Below, in pieces: positions 16,255 to 24,571 of a stretch of DNA of 29,215 nucleotides. The DNA is from Sulfuritalea sp. GTDB taxonomy: Bacteria; Pseudomonadota; Gammaproteobacteria; Burkholderiales; Rhodocyclaceae. The number at the start of each line of letters is the position of its first letter. Position 1 is the first letter of the stretch. The DNA is taken from positions 1-29,215 of the forward strand of contig JAPLRA010000021.1 of NCBI GenBank assembly GCA_026399445.1, written 5' to 3'. A program made the position numbers and the translations under genes. The notes below the pieces were generated by a model, which ran no database searches, had not been told where the DNA came from, and saw only the letters and a list, made by a program, of their open reading frames with translations.

Positions 16255-16914
16255 ATGATTATCCGGGGTCTTTGCGCTGTCACCGTCGATGATCCTCTGC
16301 TGCCGCGGCTATCGGCGCTGGTGAAGGCGGCGCTCGATGGCGGCGCCCCCTTCGTTCAATACCGCAACAAGATGGCTTCGCGCCCCCTGCGCCGCGCGCA
16401 GGCCGCCGAGATGCTGCGAATATGTCGAGCCTCGGGCGCAAAGCTGATCATCAATGACGATGTCTGGCTGGCGGTGGAAATCGGTGCCGATGGCGCTCAC
16501 CTGAGCCGCGACGATGCTCCGGGCGGTTCGCTGGCTGCCGCGCGTGATGCCCTGGGACCAAAGCGCATCCTCGGCGTTTCGTGCTACAACGAACTTGCCC
16601 GTGGCGAAGAGGCTGCAGCCGCCGGCGCAGATTACATAGCCTTCGGCAGCATGTTTTCCTCACGCACCAAGCCGGCGGCGGTGCGTGCGCCACTGGACCT
16701 GCTGGGCGAAGCGCGGCGGCGCTTTGCCTTGCCGGTGGCCGCCATCGGCGGCATCACGCTCGACAATGCCCCCGAGGTGATTGCTGCCGGTGCGGACATG
16801 ATCGCCGTGGTCAGCGATCTGTTCGATGCAATGGACATCAAGGCGCGAGCGGCCGCCTATCAGCAGCTTTTCAACCAGGGGGCGCAGCGCGATCGTGGCC
16901 GGCCGGCTTCCTGA
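16255..16914 (+). CDS. thiE: Thiamine-phosphate synthase
   Basis: 219 residues, TIM barrel. Seen in order: FVQYRNK (pyrophosphate and HMP site), LIINDD, GVSCYN, DYIAFGSMFSSRTK and VAAIGGIT, all expected in ThiE. Role: joins HMP-pyrophosphate from ThiD with thiazole phosphate to give thiamine monophosphate. It starts 30 bases after thiD and ends 46 bases before hemL on the same strand. Confidence 0.94.
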   Translation: MIIRGLCAVTVDDPLLPRLSALVKAALDGGAPFVQYRNKMASRPLRRAQAAEMLRICRASGAKLIINDDVWLAVEIGADGAHLSRDDAPGGSLAAARDALGPKRILGVSCYNELARGEEAAAAGADYIAFGSMFSSRTKPAAVRAPLDLLGEARRRFALPVAAIGGITLDNAPEVIAAGADMIAVVSDLFDAMDIKARAAAYQQLFNQGAQRDRGRPAS

Positions 16915-16960
16915 ACCGCGCTGCGTCCGGCACGCCTTTCCGGACCAATAGGACTCTTTC

Positions 16961-18254
16961 ATGACTCGCAACGAAGAACTATTCTCACGCGCCCAGAAAA
17001 CCATTCCCGGCGGCGTCAATTCGCCGGTGCGCGCCTTCAGATCGGTGGGCGGCGCACCGCGTTTTTTTGCGCGCGGCGAAGGCGCCCGGGTCTGGGATGC
17101 AGACGGCAAGGATTACATTGACTACGTGGGTTCCTGGGGCCCGTTGATCCTCGGTCATGCCGATGCGGATACCGTGCGCGCCGTGCAGGAAGCCGCGGCG
17201 AAGGGGCTTTCCTTCGGGGCGCCGACGGAAGGCGAGATTGAGCTGGCCGAACTGCTGGTACAGCGCGTGCCTAGCATGGACATGGTGCGTCTGGTTTCGT
17301 CAGGCACCGAGGCCGTCAGGCACCGAGGCCACGATGAGCGCGATCCGCCTCGCCCGCGGTTTTACAGGGCGCGACATGATCATCAAGTTCGAGGGCTGCT
17401 ATCACGGCCATGGCGACAGCCTTCTGGTCAAGGCCGGTTCGGGCTTGCTGACATTCGGCAATCCATCGTCGGCGGGTGTACCCGCCGATCTGGCGCGGCA
17501 CACCCTGGTACTCGACTACAACGATGAGCAGGGCCTGCGCGATGCCTTCATCAAGCACGTCAAGGAGATTGCCTGCGTGATCGTCGAGCCGGTGGCCGGC
17601 AACATGAACCTGATCGCGCCGAAACCTGAATTTCTCGCTGCCATGCGCGAGATGTGCACGCTGCATGGTGCGGTGCTGATTTTCGACGAGGTGATGACGG
17701 GTTTTCGCGTCGGTCCGGGTTCGGCGCAGGGCTTGTACGGCATCACGCCCGATATCTCGACGTTCGGCAAGGTGATCGGCGGCGGCATGCCGCTCGGCGC
17801 CTTCGGCGGCCGCCGCGAGATCATGGAACAGATTGCGCCGCTGGGGCCCGTGTATCAGGCCGGCACGCTCTCGGGCAATCCGCTGTCGGTGGCGGCCGGC
17901 CTGGTGACGCTGAAGAAGATCGCGGCGCCGGGCTTTTACGAGGCGCTTGCGGCGAAGACCAACGCGCTGGTGGATGGGCTCACGGCTGCGGCCAAAAAGC
18001 GCGGCGTGAATTTTTGCGCACAATCTGTTGGCGGCATGTTCGGTGTCTATTTCGCCGCCACGCCACCGACGTCCTATGCAGAAGTAATGGCGTCTGACAA
18101 GGACGCTTTCAACCGTTTCTTCCACGCCATGCTGGATGCCGGGTTCTACTTCGCGCCTTCGGCTTATGAGGCCGGTTTTGTTTCGGCCGCCCACAGCGAC
18201 GCCGACATTGCGGCGACAGTAGCGGCCGCTGACGCGATTTTCGCGCAAGGCTGA
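16961..18254 (+). pseudogene. hemL: Glutamate-1-semialdehyde 2,1-aminomutase, frameshifted by a 16-bp tandem duplication
   Basis: The first frame reads from the ATG at 16961 through SRAQKTIPGGVNSPVRAF to MVRLVSSGTEAV, then turns to nonsense. The rest (TMSAIRLARGFTGRD, GCYHGHGD, TFGKVIGGGMPLGAFGG and onward to 18254) is in the next frame. At the break GTCAGGCACCGAGGCC is present twice (17299-17314 and 17315-17330); removing one copy restores a 425-residue protein of normal HemL length with the PLP lysine at K265. Role: PLP-dependent conversion of glutamate-1-semialdehyde to 5-aminolevulinate in C5-pathway heme synthesis, usually essential in betaproteobacteria. I therefore expect the working gene to be intact and the duplication to be an assembly artefact, a recent mutation, or compensated by a second copy. 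Confidence 0.93.
17299..17330 (+). repeat. 16-bp perfect tandem duplication in hemL
   Basis: Two exact adjacent copies of GTCAGGCACCGAGGCC. One copy encodes SGTEA in the conserved SSGTEATMSA motif; the extra copy adds 16 bases and moves the frame by one. Confidence 0.97.
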
Positions 18255-18278
18255 ACGGCCTGTTGTCGCCACTTGTGC

Positions 18279-18302
18279 AAAAGTCGGCGATGGCGATACG
18301 GC
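18279..18302 (+). repeat. Copy 2 of a 24-nt intergenic motif
   Basis: AAAAGTCGGCG, three bases (ATG), then GCGATACGGC, between hemL and the Gdx gene. It matches the minus strand of 1024-1047 at 22 of 24 positions. Unlike copy 1, it does not lie in a perfect hairpin. Confidence 0.5.
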
Positions 18303-18318
18303 AGCCGGACACGCAAGC

Positions 18319-18657
18319 ATGCCGGCACTGAGCCCCGCCGCCGCTTGGGCCGTGCTGCTGGTCGCCGGTGTTTGCGAGATTGCGTGGGCCATTGGCCTCA
18401 AATACACCGAAGGCTTTACCCGCCTGGTACCCAGCGCCTGGACGCTCGCGGCCATGGGCGCCTCCGTGATCCTGCTCGCCTGGGCGCTGAAAACACTGCC
18501 GGTTGGCACCGCCTATGCGGTATGGACCGGCATCGGTGCGGTCGGCACTGCCTTACTCGGCATGGCCTTGTCCAATGAGTCGCGCGAGGTCGCGCGTCTG
18601 GTGTCGATCGGCCTGATTGTGGCCGGAATTCTCGGCCTGAAACTGGTGACGAAGTAG
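18319..18657 (+). CDS. gdx: SMR-family exporter of the Gdx/SugE subtype (probable guanidinium exporter)
   Basis: 112 residues with four hydrophobic helices, a normal SMR length. The conserved membrane Glu is E20 in AGVCEIAWAIGLKYTEGFT; GLKYT, LPVGTAYAVWTGIGAVG and the W in helix 1 are marks of the SugE/Gdx branch rather than of EmrE. Family role: proton-coupled export of guanidinium as a dual-topology dimer in the inner membrane. It starts 64 bases after hemL, and its stop abuts the corA stop on the other strand with no spacing. No guanidine riboswitch was recognised upstream. Confidence 0.88.
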   Translation: MPALSPAAAWAVLLVAGVCEIAWAIGLKYTEGFTRLVPSAWTLAAMGASVILLAWALKTLPVGTAYAVWTGIGAVGTALLGMALSNESREVARLVSIGLIVAGILGLKLVTK

Positions 18658-20031
18658 TCAGCTCTCGCGCCCGGCGCGTCGGGCGGCGAGCAGTTTTCTC
18701 GCCTTGCGGGTTTCGAGCCAGCGTAGGGTGACGTAGGTGCCCCAGCCGATCAGGCCCATGGCGACGACGAAGGCGCCGTAGGACGCGGGCCACGGAATAC
18801 CCTGGGTCATCATCGAAAACTCGGACATGCCGCCAATGCCGGCCAGAATGTTGATCGGCATGAAGACGACGCTGATGGTCGTCAGCTTCGACACGCGCTT
18901 GTTCTGGTTGATGTTGATGAAGCCGACCGTGGCATCCATCAGGAAGTTGATCTTGCCGAACAGGAAGGACGTATGGCCGTCCAGCGAATCGATGTCGCGC
19001 AGGATCTGGCGCGCGTCGTCATGTTGCGCGGTAGACATCAGCCGGCTGCGCATCAGGAAGGACAGCGCGCGCCGCGTATCGAGTACGTTGCGGCGAATGC
19101 GGCCGTTCAAGTCCTCTTCCTTGGCGATGTCGGAGAGGATCTCGGCGGCCTCATCGTCGGTGACCTGCGGCGTCAGGACGGTGCGGCTGACCTTCTCCAA
19201 CTCGGCGTAGATGTCCTCCAGCGCATCGGCGGAATACTCGACGTCGGCGCCATACAGGTCGAGCAGCACGTCCTTGCCTTCCGAAACGTAGCCGGGCTGG
19301 ATGCGGGCGCGCAAACGCTGCAGCCGGAATACGGGCAGCTCCTCGTCGCGCATGGAGAACAGGATGTTGTTGTGCAGGATGAAGGCAACCGCGACGTTGC
19401 GCGATTCATCCTCCTTGTCGAGCAGGAAGTTGGAATGCAGATGAACTTCACCGTTCTCCTCGATATAGAAGCGGGCGGATTCCTCGAGGTCGGTCAGGTC
19501 GTCCGCATCCGGCAGACGCAGGCCGAAAATATCGGCTATCCATTTGCGCTCCTCGCGCGAGGGAGCGACCAGGTCGACCCAGATCGGCTTGGTGGCGGCG
19601 AGGTCTTCCCGACTATCTACCGGAATCTGGCGCAGGCGGCCGTTCTGCAGTTCAAAGGCGTTAAGCATGATCGGCTTGCGCGGGGATGGCTGTGCCGCGG
19701 AAAAGGTTTCGCGCAGCGCGTCGGAGAGCTCGTCGATGATCTCTGCGCCTCGATCCGGCGCGACCATTTCCCAGACCAGTACGCTGTCATCCTGCGGCAA
19801 AGCCTCGAGGATGCGGGCCACGCGATCCGGCGGCATGCGATCGAGTCGCGTCTTGAGTTCCGCCAAATGCTGCTTGTGTACCAGGTCCTCTACCAGTTGA
19901 TGGCGCGGCATGTCCTGCCGATGCACGAGCGTCTCGACGCGGCGTTGGCGGACGAGCAACTCCTGCACGATTCTCAGGTCGTGTTGTTCCTCTTCCGAGG
20001 TCTCCAGTGCGTCGTCGGGTGTGGTGCTCAT
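18658..20031 (-). CDS. CorA-like divalent cation transporter with MgtE_N-like N-terminal domain and GMS signature
   Basis: 457 residues, longer than the usual 316-370 of CorA. Residues about 45-110 (VHKQHLAELKTRLDRMPPDR, ARILEALPQDD, DRGAEIIDELSDALRE) look like the superhelical N domain of MgtE, which senses Mg in that unrelated channel family. A CorA-type cytoplasmic funnel follows (about 120-370), with the long stalk helix and the willow-type helix region. Two membrane helices close the protein. TM1 ends in INILAGIGGMSEF: the loop signature is GMS (401-403) where CorA proteins normally have GMN. Expected role: Mg or other divalent cation uptake as a pentamer, but the altered filter makes ion choice uncertain. 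A TAGAAT in the 52-base gap to mtgA could be a -10 box; no good -35 was seen. The 3' end is flush with the Gdx gene. Confidence 0.85.
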   Translation of the reverse strand: MSTTPDDALETSEEEQHDLRIVQELLVRQRRVETLVHRQDMPRHQLVEDLVHKQHLAELKTRLDRMPPDRVARILEALPQDDSVLVWEMVAPDRGAEIIDELSDALRETFSAAQPSPRKPIMLNAFELQNGRLRQIPVDSREDLAATKPIWVDLVAPSREERKWIADIFGLRLPDADDLTDLEESARFYIEENGEVHLHSNFLLDKEDESRNVAVAFILHNNILFSMRDEELPVFRLQRLRARIQPGYVSEGKDVLLDLYGADVEYSADALEDIYAELEKVSRTVLTPQVTDDEAAEILSDIAKEEDLNGRIRRNVLDTRRALSFLMRSRLMSTAQHDDARQILRDIDSLDGHTSFLFGKINFLMDATVGFININQNKRVSKLTTISVVFMPINILAGIGGMSEFSMMTQGIPWPASYGAFVVAMGLIGWGTYVTLRWLETRKARKLLAARRAGRES

Positions 20032-20083
20032 TGCATCGTAGCCTTGCGTCCGTATGCCCGCATTCTAGAGCGGATTTAGCCCT

Positions 20084-20779
20084 CTACGGCACCTCCGCGC
20101 CTGCCATGCGGCCAAGAATCAGTTGCGTGCGGCCGTTCATGTAGGCCGACCAGGGATTGCGTTCATAGCGTCGCGGCGCCGGCAGCATGACGGCCAGCCG
20201 CGCCGCCTGTTCGGCACCGAGCTGCGCCGCGGGGATGCCGTAGTAGCGCCGCGCGGCGGCCTCCGCGCCGAACACGCCATCGCCCCATTCGACGACATTG
20301 AGATAGACCTCGAGGATGCGCCGCTTGTCCCACAGCAGTTCCAGCCAGAGCGTGATGATGGCTTCCTCGGCCTTGCGCAGGGTGGTTTTCGACGGCGAGA
20401 GCAGCAGGTTCTTTGCCAGTTGCTGGGAGATGGTCGAACCGCCGGCGACCACCTTGCCCTGCTTCTGGTTCTTTTCCAGCGCCTTCTGGATGCCTTCCCA
20501 GTCGAAGCCTTCATGATCGACGAACTTGTCGTCTTCGGCGGCGACCACGGCGCGCTTGAGATGCACCGAGATCTTCTCGTAGGGCACCCACTGGCGCTTG
20601 ATTTCTGCCTTCGGGTTTTTTTGTCGGGCTTCGTCGATGCGCTGGCTCTGGAAACTGGTGGTTCCGGGATTCACCCATTTCCACCAGATCACCCAGCCCA
20701 GATACCAGCCCTGCCAGAGCAGGAGCAAACCCGCCATTGCCGCGAGCCCGAGCTTGAGCCAGTGTGGTGCCGGTCTCAT
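20084..20779 (-). CDS. mtgA: Monofunctional biosynthetic peptidoglycan transglycosylase
   Basis: 231 residues. One N-terminal membrane anchor (about 8-33) and a GT51 domain: AAEDDKFVDHEGFD with catalytic Glu82, then GGSTISQQLAKNL, RKAEEAIITLWLE and EVYLNVVEWGDGVFG. There is no transpeptidase domain, as expected for MtgA. Role: polymerises lipid II into glycan strands at the outer face of the inner membrane. Its start overlaps the aroE stop by four bases (ATGA), so translation is probably coupled. Confidence 0.95.
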   Translation of the reverse strand: MRPAPHWLKLGLAAMAGLLLLWQGWYLGWVIWWKWVNPGTTSFQSQRIDEARQKNPKAEIKRQWVPYEKISVHLKRAVVAAEDDKFVDHEGFDWEGIQKALEKNQKQGKVVAGGSTISQQLAKNLLLSPSKTTLRKAEEAIITLWLELLWDKRRILEVYLNVVEWGDGVFGAEAAARRYYGIPAAQLGAEQAARLAVMLPAPRRYERNPWSAYMNGRTQLILGRMAGAEVP

Positions 20780-21615
20780 TGTTGCTCGCGAAGAGCAGCG
20801 AGCAGCGGTGCGGTGCGGGGCCGCACACCGCGCCAGACGAAGAATGCTTCAGCGGCCTGCTCCACCAGCATGCCGAGGCCGTCGGCGACGCGGACGCCTG
20901 CGGCCTGCGCCTGATTCATGAAAGGTGTCGCGCGGCCATAGACCATTTCATAGGCGACGCAGCGCAGCGCAAACACGCAAGTCGGTAGTGGTAACACGGC
21001 GCCGCTGAGGCCGGCAGAGGTGGCGTTGATGACCAAGTCGAAGGCGCGCCCGGCGAGGCCTGGAAAGCCTATGCCGTCGGGCTTGACGCCGATGGCGCAG
21101 CCGGGCAGGCGGGAAAACTCGAGGGCGAGACGCGCCGCGGTTTCTTCGGTGCGATTGGCAATCACCAGTTCAGCGGGATTTTCCAGCAGCAGCGGCAGGA
21201 TCACGCCGCGCGCCGCACCGCCGGCGCCCAGCAGCAGGATGCGGCGCCCGGCCGGGTCGCAGCCGAGGTTGTTCTTCAGGTCGCGGACCAGGCCCGCACC
21301 ATCGGTGTTGTCGCCGATGACGACGCCGGCTTCGAAACTCAAGGTATTCACTGCGCCGGCGGCGTCCGCGCGCGGCGTGCGGTGGGCGGCGAGGCGAAAG
21401 GCCTCTTCCTTGAACGGTACCGTGACATTGGCGCCTCGCGCCGGTCCCGTACCCGTGGCGATGAACGCATTCACCGCCGCCGCGAAGCTGCCTGTCTCGA
21501 CCAGAATCGCCTCGTAGCTGATGTCCTGCCCGGTCTGCGCCGCGAACATTGCATGGATGCGGGGCGACTTGCTGTGCCCGATGGGGTTGCCGAACACGGC
21601 GTAGCGATCAGTCAT
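20776..21615 (-). CDS. aroE: Shikimate dehydrogenase
   Basis: 279 residues. FGNPIGHSKSPRIH (shikimate site), NVTVPFK with catalytic K69, DNTDGAGL with D105, the NADP-binding GAGGAARG (130-137), and ANRT as the adenine phosphate site. Role: reduces 3-dehydroshikimate to shikimate with NADPH. Only three bases separate it from the upstream tonB-like gene and it overlaps mtgA by four, so it sits within one transcript. Confidence 0.95.
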   Translation of the reverse strand: MTDRYAVFGNPIGHSKSPRIHAMFAAQTGQDISYEAILVETGSFAAAVNAFIATGTGPARGANVTVPFKEEAFRLAAHRTPRADAAGAVNTLSFEAGVVIGDNTDGAGLVRDLKNNLGCDPAGRRILLLGAGGAARGVILPLLLENPAELVIANRTEETAARLALEFSRLPGCAIGVKPDGIGFPGLAGRAFDLVINATSAGLSGAVLPLPTCVFALRCVAYEMVYGRATPFMNQAQAAGVRVADGLGMLVEQAAEAFFVWRGVRPRTAPLLAALREQQ

Positions 21616-21618
21616 CGC

Positions 21619-22557
21619 TCAGTCTGACCGCAGTCGGTCGGCGTTCGTGAAGGTCCAGGTGCGCGTGATCTCGAGCACGTCCGTATCGCGCCGGATGGCC
21701 TCGGGGAAGGCGGCGTAGGGGGCGGCCATCTGCACGATGCGGCGCGCGGCGTCGTCGAGCAGGGTCTTGCCCGAGGAGCGGCTGACCTCGACCCGCTCCA
21801 GATCGCCGTTGGCCTTGATGATCACGGTCAGCACCAGGCTGCCGTAGAGGCGTCCCTTGGCGGCATCGGGATAGTTCAGGTTGCCGATGCGCTCGATCTT
21901 CTGCCGCCAATCCTCGACATACTGGGCGAAGCGGTATTCCTCGACCCGGGCGCCGATGAATTTCTTGCGTGGCCGCTGGTTGTATTCCTCCAGTTGCCGC
22001 GAGATCTGGCCCTCGATGCGGGCGATGGCCAGCGCGCTGCTGGCGAGGTCGGCGCCTGAGCGGGTCGGCTCGGGCGGTGCCGCCTGGTTGTTCTGGGCCT
22101 TGTTCGTGGCGACCGCCCGCTCGCTCTTCAGTCGCGTCATCTGCTGCTGCTGCTGCGCTTCCAGTTCGGCGACGCGGCGCTGTGCTTCAAGCAGCTCGCG
22201 GCCTTCCTTCGTATTGGGCGAGGGCGGCAGCGGCGTCTTGGCACGCAGGTCCTGGTCGGTGTTGCCGCCGCCATCGAGGTTGGTCTGCGCCTTGGCCTGT
22301 GCCTTGTCCGGCCGGTTCTTGCTCTTGCTGTTGACCAGGATGACGTCGAGCGCTCGCTCGCGGGCCTTGTCGATGAAGTCCGGTGGCGTGAAGCGAATGG
22401 TGAGCACTACGGCGTGGATCAACAGGGAAGCGCCGATCGCCAGCGTCAGGTGGCGCTGCGGCGCGTCCATTGCGGCGAGAAACGCTGGCATCGGCAGGGA
22501 TGGCAGCGCGGGCCAGGAGAAGCGTGACAGGCTGGGCGGGTTGGACGGGCTTGGCAT
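21619..22557 (-). CDS. TonB-like energy transducer
   Basis: About 312 residues from the ATG at 22557; a GTG at 22590 would overlap the upstream ribonuclease gene and looks less likely. Layout: short cytoplasmic region, one membrane helix (LAIGASLLIHAVVLTI), a long periplasmic spacer, and a C-terminal TonB fold (NYPDAAKGRLYGSLVLTVIIKANGDL, then VEVSRSSG and ITRTWTF). The spacer is not the usual Pro-Glu/Pro-Lys stretch; it is polar and Gln-rich with a short coiled coil (residues AELEAQQQQQMTRL). Family role: couples proton-motive force to outer-membrane receptors. No exbB or exbD is in the window, so a dedicated partner is unknown. Confidence 0.85.
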   Translation of the reverse strand: MPSPSNPPSLSRFSWPALPSLPMPAFLAAMDAPQRHLTLAIGASLLIHAVVLTIRFTPPDFIDKARERALDVILVNSKSKNRPDKAQAKAQTNLDGGGNTDQDLRAKTPLPPSPNTKEGRELLEAQRRVAELEAQQQQQMTRLKSERAVATNKAQNNQAAPPEPTRSGADLASSALAIARIEGQISRQLEEYNQRPRKKFIGARVEEYRFAQYVEDWRQKIERIGNLNYPDAAKGRLYGSLVLTVIIKANGDLERVEVSRSSGKTLLDDAARRIVQMAAPYAAFPEAIRRDTDVLEITRTWTFTNADRLRSD

Positions 22558-22570
22558 AAGCCCGACAATT

Positions 22571-24520
22571 TTACTCCGCGACTTCTTCACCCTCGTCGTC
22601 GGCTAAGGCGGCATCAGAGCCCATATTGGGCGCCAATTCGGCCACCAGTTCCAGATAGCGCAGGCGCAGCTCTGCCTCCAGCAGATCGATGCCATCGACG
22701 CTGAGTTGCACGCGGGCACCCCTGGGCAACTCAGGCAGCGAGGGCACGCGCGCCACCAGCGGGATGGCGTCGAGCCGCACCAGCGATTCGCGCAGCACTT
22801 GCCCCGGCATCTTCTCTGCGCCTTCCTGCAGCAGCCAGCGCAGGCACCAGTAGCGCTCCATGCCGCGCTGGAATTCGGCGTAGGCGGCATAGGTCAGTTC
22901 GAAGTCGCGCATGGCGGCCAGCAGGTCCGCCGATTTCGGCGGGAAGGGAGGGGGTTCTTGGTGCAGCAGTGCGATCAGTTGCCACTGGTTGAGCAGATCG
23001 CAATAGCGGCGCAGCGGCGACGACGACCACGCATAGCACTCGACGCCGAGGCCTTCGTGCGGCGCAGCGACCGTGCTCATGCGCACCTTGCCCGCGGTCT
23101 GCACGCGGTATAGCGCGGGGATGCCGGCATCGCGCAGCATCGCGCCCCAGGTGGCGTTGGCCATGATCATCAATTCCGCGACCAGCGTATCCAGCGGACT
23201 GCCGCGCGCGCGCTCGTCGATGGCGACGAAGCCCTTGCCGGGCTCGGCCACGATGCCGCTGTCGGCGTTCCAGTCGACGATGAAGTTGTAGTCCTTGCGA
23301 TTGCTGTTGTCGGACGGCTTGCCGCGCCCGGCTTCGAGTACCTGGGCGAATTCCCAGAGCAGCTTCAGCTCGTCGCGGTAGGGAAAATCAGGCAGGCCGT
23401 CGGTCAGCGTGGTTTCGTTGAACACCGGCTCGATGTCGTGGTGGCGCAGGTTGGCGACGATCGGCACGCGTTCCATGCGCGTCTCGTGGCCCAGCAGGCG
23501 GTAGTCTGCGGCGACATCGAGATAGAGCGAGATCGCGGCTACGGTATGTCCGGCGGCGAGCGTGAAATGTTCCACGATGTCTTCCGGCAGCATGGTGATC
23601 TTGCGCCCCGGCATATACACCGTCGACAGCCGTTCGCGGGCGATGCGGCCGAGGTCCGAATCGGGGGCAAAGCCCAGACCCGGCGCAGCGATGTGGATGC
23701 CTATGCGCCAGCCACCATCGGGCTTTGTCGTGACGGAAAAGGCGTCGTCGATTTCCGTCGTATGGGCGTCGTCGACGCTGAAGGCGGCTACCTCCGCCAG
23801 AGGCAAATCGTCCGGGTCGACGGGGGTGGCGAAGTAGGGGAAATTCGTTCCACCTTTGGCTTCGGGGAAGAACTCGAACAGGAAACGGCCGAGGTGATAG
23901 TCGTGGGTTGAGGGCAGCGCGCCACACTCGAATAGCAGACGTGCGGCGGATTTTCCAGTCTCGCCACAGGCGGCTTCGAGCGCCTTGGTCTCGCTGCGAT
24001 TGCGGTCCGGCTTGTAGATGAGTTGCTGCAGCCAGGGCGTGAACTCGGCGGGCAACTGGCCGTTCTTGAGCTCCTCGACCATGCGTTCGATAGCCGCCGC
24101 CTGCAGGCGCTTCTTTTCCAGCCCGGCGAGGGCGGCCTGCAGAATGTCGGGCGGCGCCTTGCGGAAACGGCCACGGCCCTTGCGATGGAAATACATCGGT
24201 GCCGAATGCAGGCGCAGCAGCACGGCCGCGGCTTGCACGGAATCGGGCTTTGCACCGTGGTATTCGCCGGCGAGCTCCTCGAAGCCGAATTCCTCTTCGC
24301 CGCAGACTTCCCAGAGAAAACCGACGTCGATCCCTTCGGCGTCCGCTTCGGCGCGCTCCAGCAGTTCGCCCGGCGCCGGCGCCGCAAAGCGCAGCAGTAC
24401 GTTGGCCGCCTTCACCTTGGAACGCTTGCCGGAAGCAAGTTCGATCTGCAGGGACGCAACGTTGTCGGCCAGCACGGTGCCGGCACGGAAAGCGCCGTCC
24501 TCTTCAAACAGGACATTCAT
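22571..24520 (-). CDS. RNB-domain exoribonuclease (RNase II/R superfamily)
   Basis: 649 residues. The N-terminal part resembles a small OB-like region (RAGTVLADNVASLQIELASGKRSKVKAANV). The RNB catalytic core begins near residue 250 with AFSVDDAHTTEIDDAFSV, whose clustered Asp residues bind the catalytic Mg, and continues through VYMPGRKITMLPEDI and SSPLRRYCDLLNQWQ. A short C-terminal region may act as the S1-like domain. Role: processive 3'-5' RNA decay, by family. It is shorter than RNase R and diverges from E. coli RNase II, so I give no symbol. It lies 13 bases upstream of tonB-like and 51 after the methyltransferase gene. No strong ribosome site was seen before the ATG. Confidence 0.88.
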   Translation of the reverse strand: MNVLFEEDGAFRAGTVLADNVASLQIELASGKRSKVKAANVLLRFAAPAPGELLERAEADAEGIDVGFLWEVCGEEEFGFEELAGEYHGAKPDSVQAAAVLLRLHSAPMYFHRKGRGRFRKAPPDILQAALAGLEKKRLQAAAIERMVEELKNGQLPAEFTPWLQQLIYKPDRNRSETKALEAACGETGKSAARLLFECGALPSTHDYHLGRFLFEFFPEAKGGTNFPYFATPVDPDDLPLAEVAAFSVDDAHTTEIDDAFSVTTKPDGGWRIGIHIAAPGLGFAPDSDLGRIARERLSTVYMPGRKITMLPEDIVEHFTLAAGHTVAAISLYLDVAADYRLLGHETRMERVPIVANLRHHDIEPVFNETTLTDGLPDFPYRDELKLLWEFAQVLEAGRGKPSDNSNRKDYNFIVDWNADSGIVAEPGKGFVAIDERARGSPLDTLVAELMIMANATWGAMLRDAGIPALYRVQTAGKVRMSTVAAPHEGLGVECYAWSSSPLRRYCDLLNQWQLIALLHQEPPPFPPKSADLLAAMRDFELTYAAYAEFQRGMERYWCLRWLLQEGAEKMPGQVLRESLVRLDAIPLVARVPSLPELPRGARVQLSVDGIDLLEAELRLRYLELVAELAPNMGSDAALADDEGEEVAE

Positions 24521-24571
24521 GGAGGGGGAACACCCCGGGTGGGGCGGTGAGCGGGAAACGACGGGAGCGAA

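Noticed and set aside
18255..18318. Possible guanidine-II riboswitch before gdx
   Set aside because: I could not find two stem-loops with ACGR loops; only a weak GCCGG/CCGGC pairing with a long loop that runs into the start codon.
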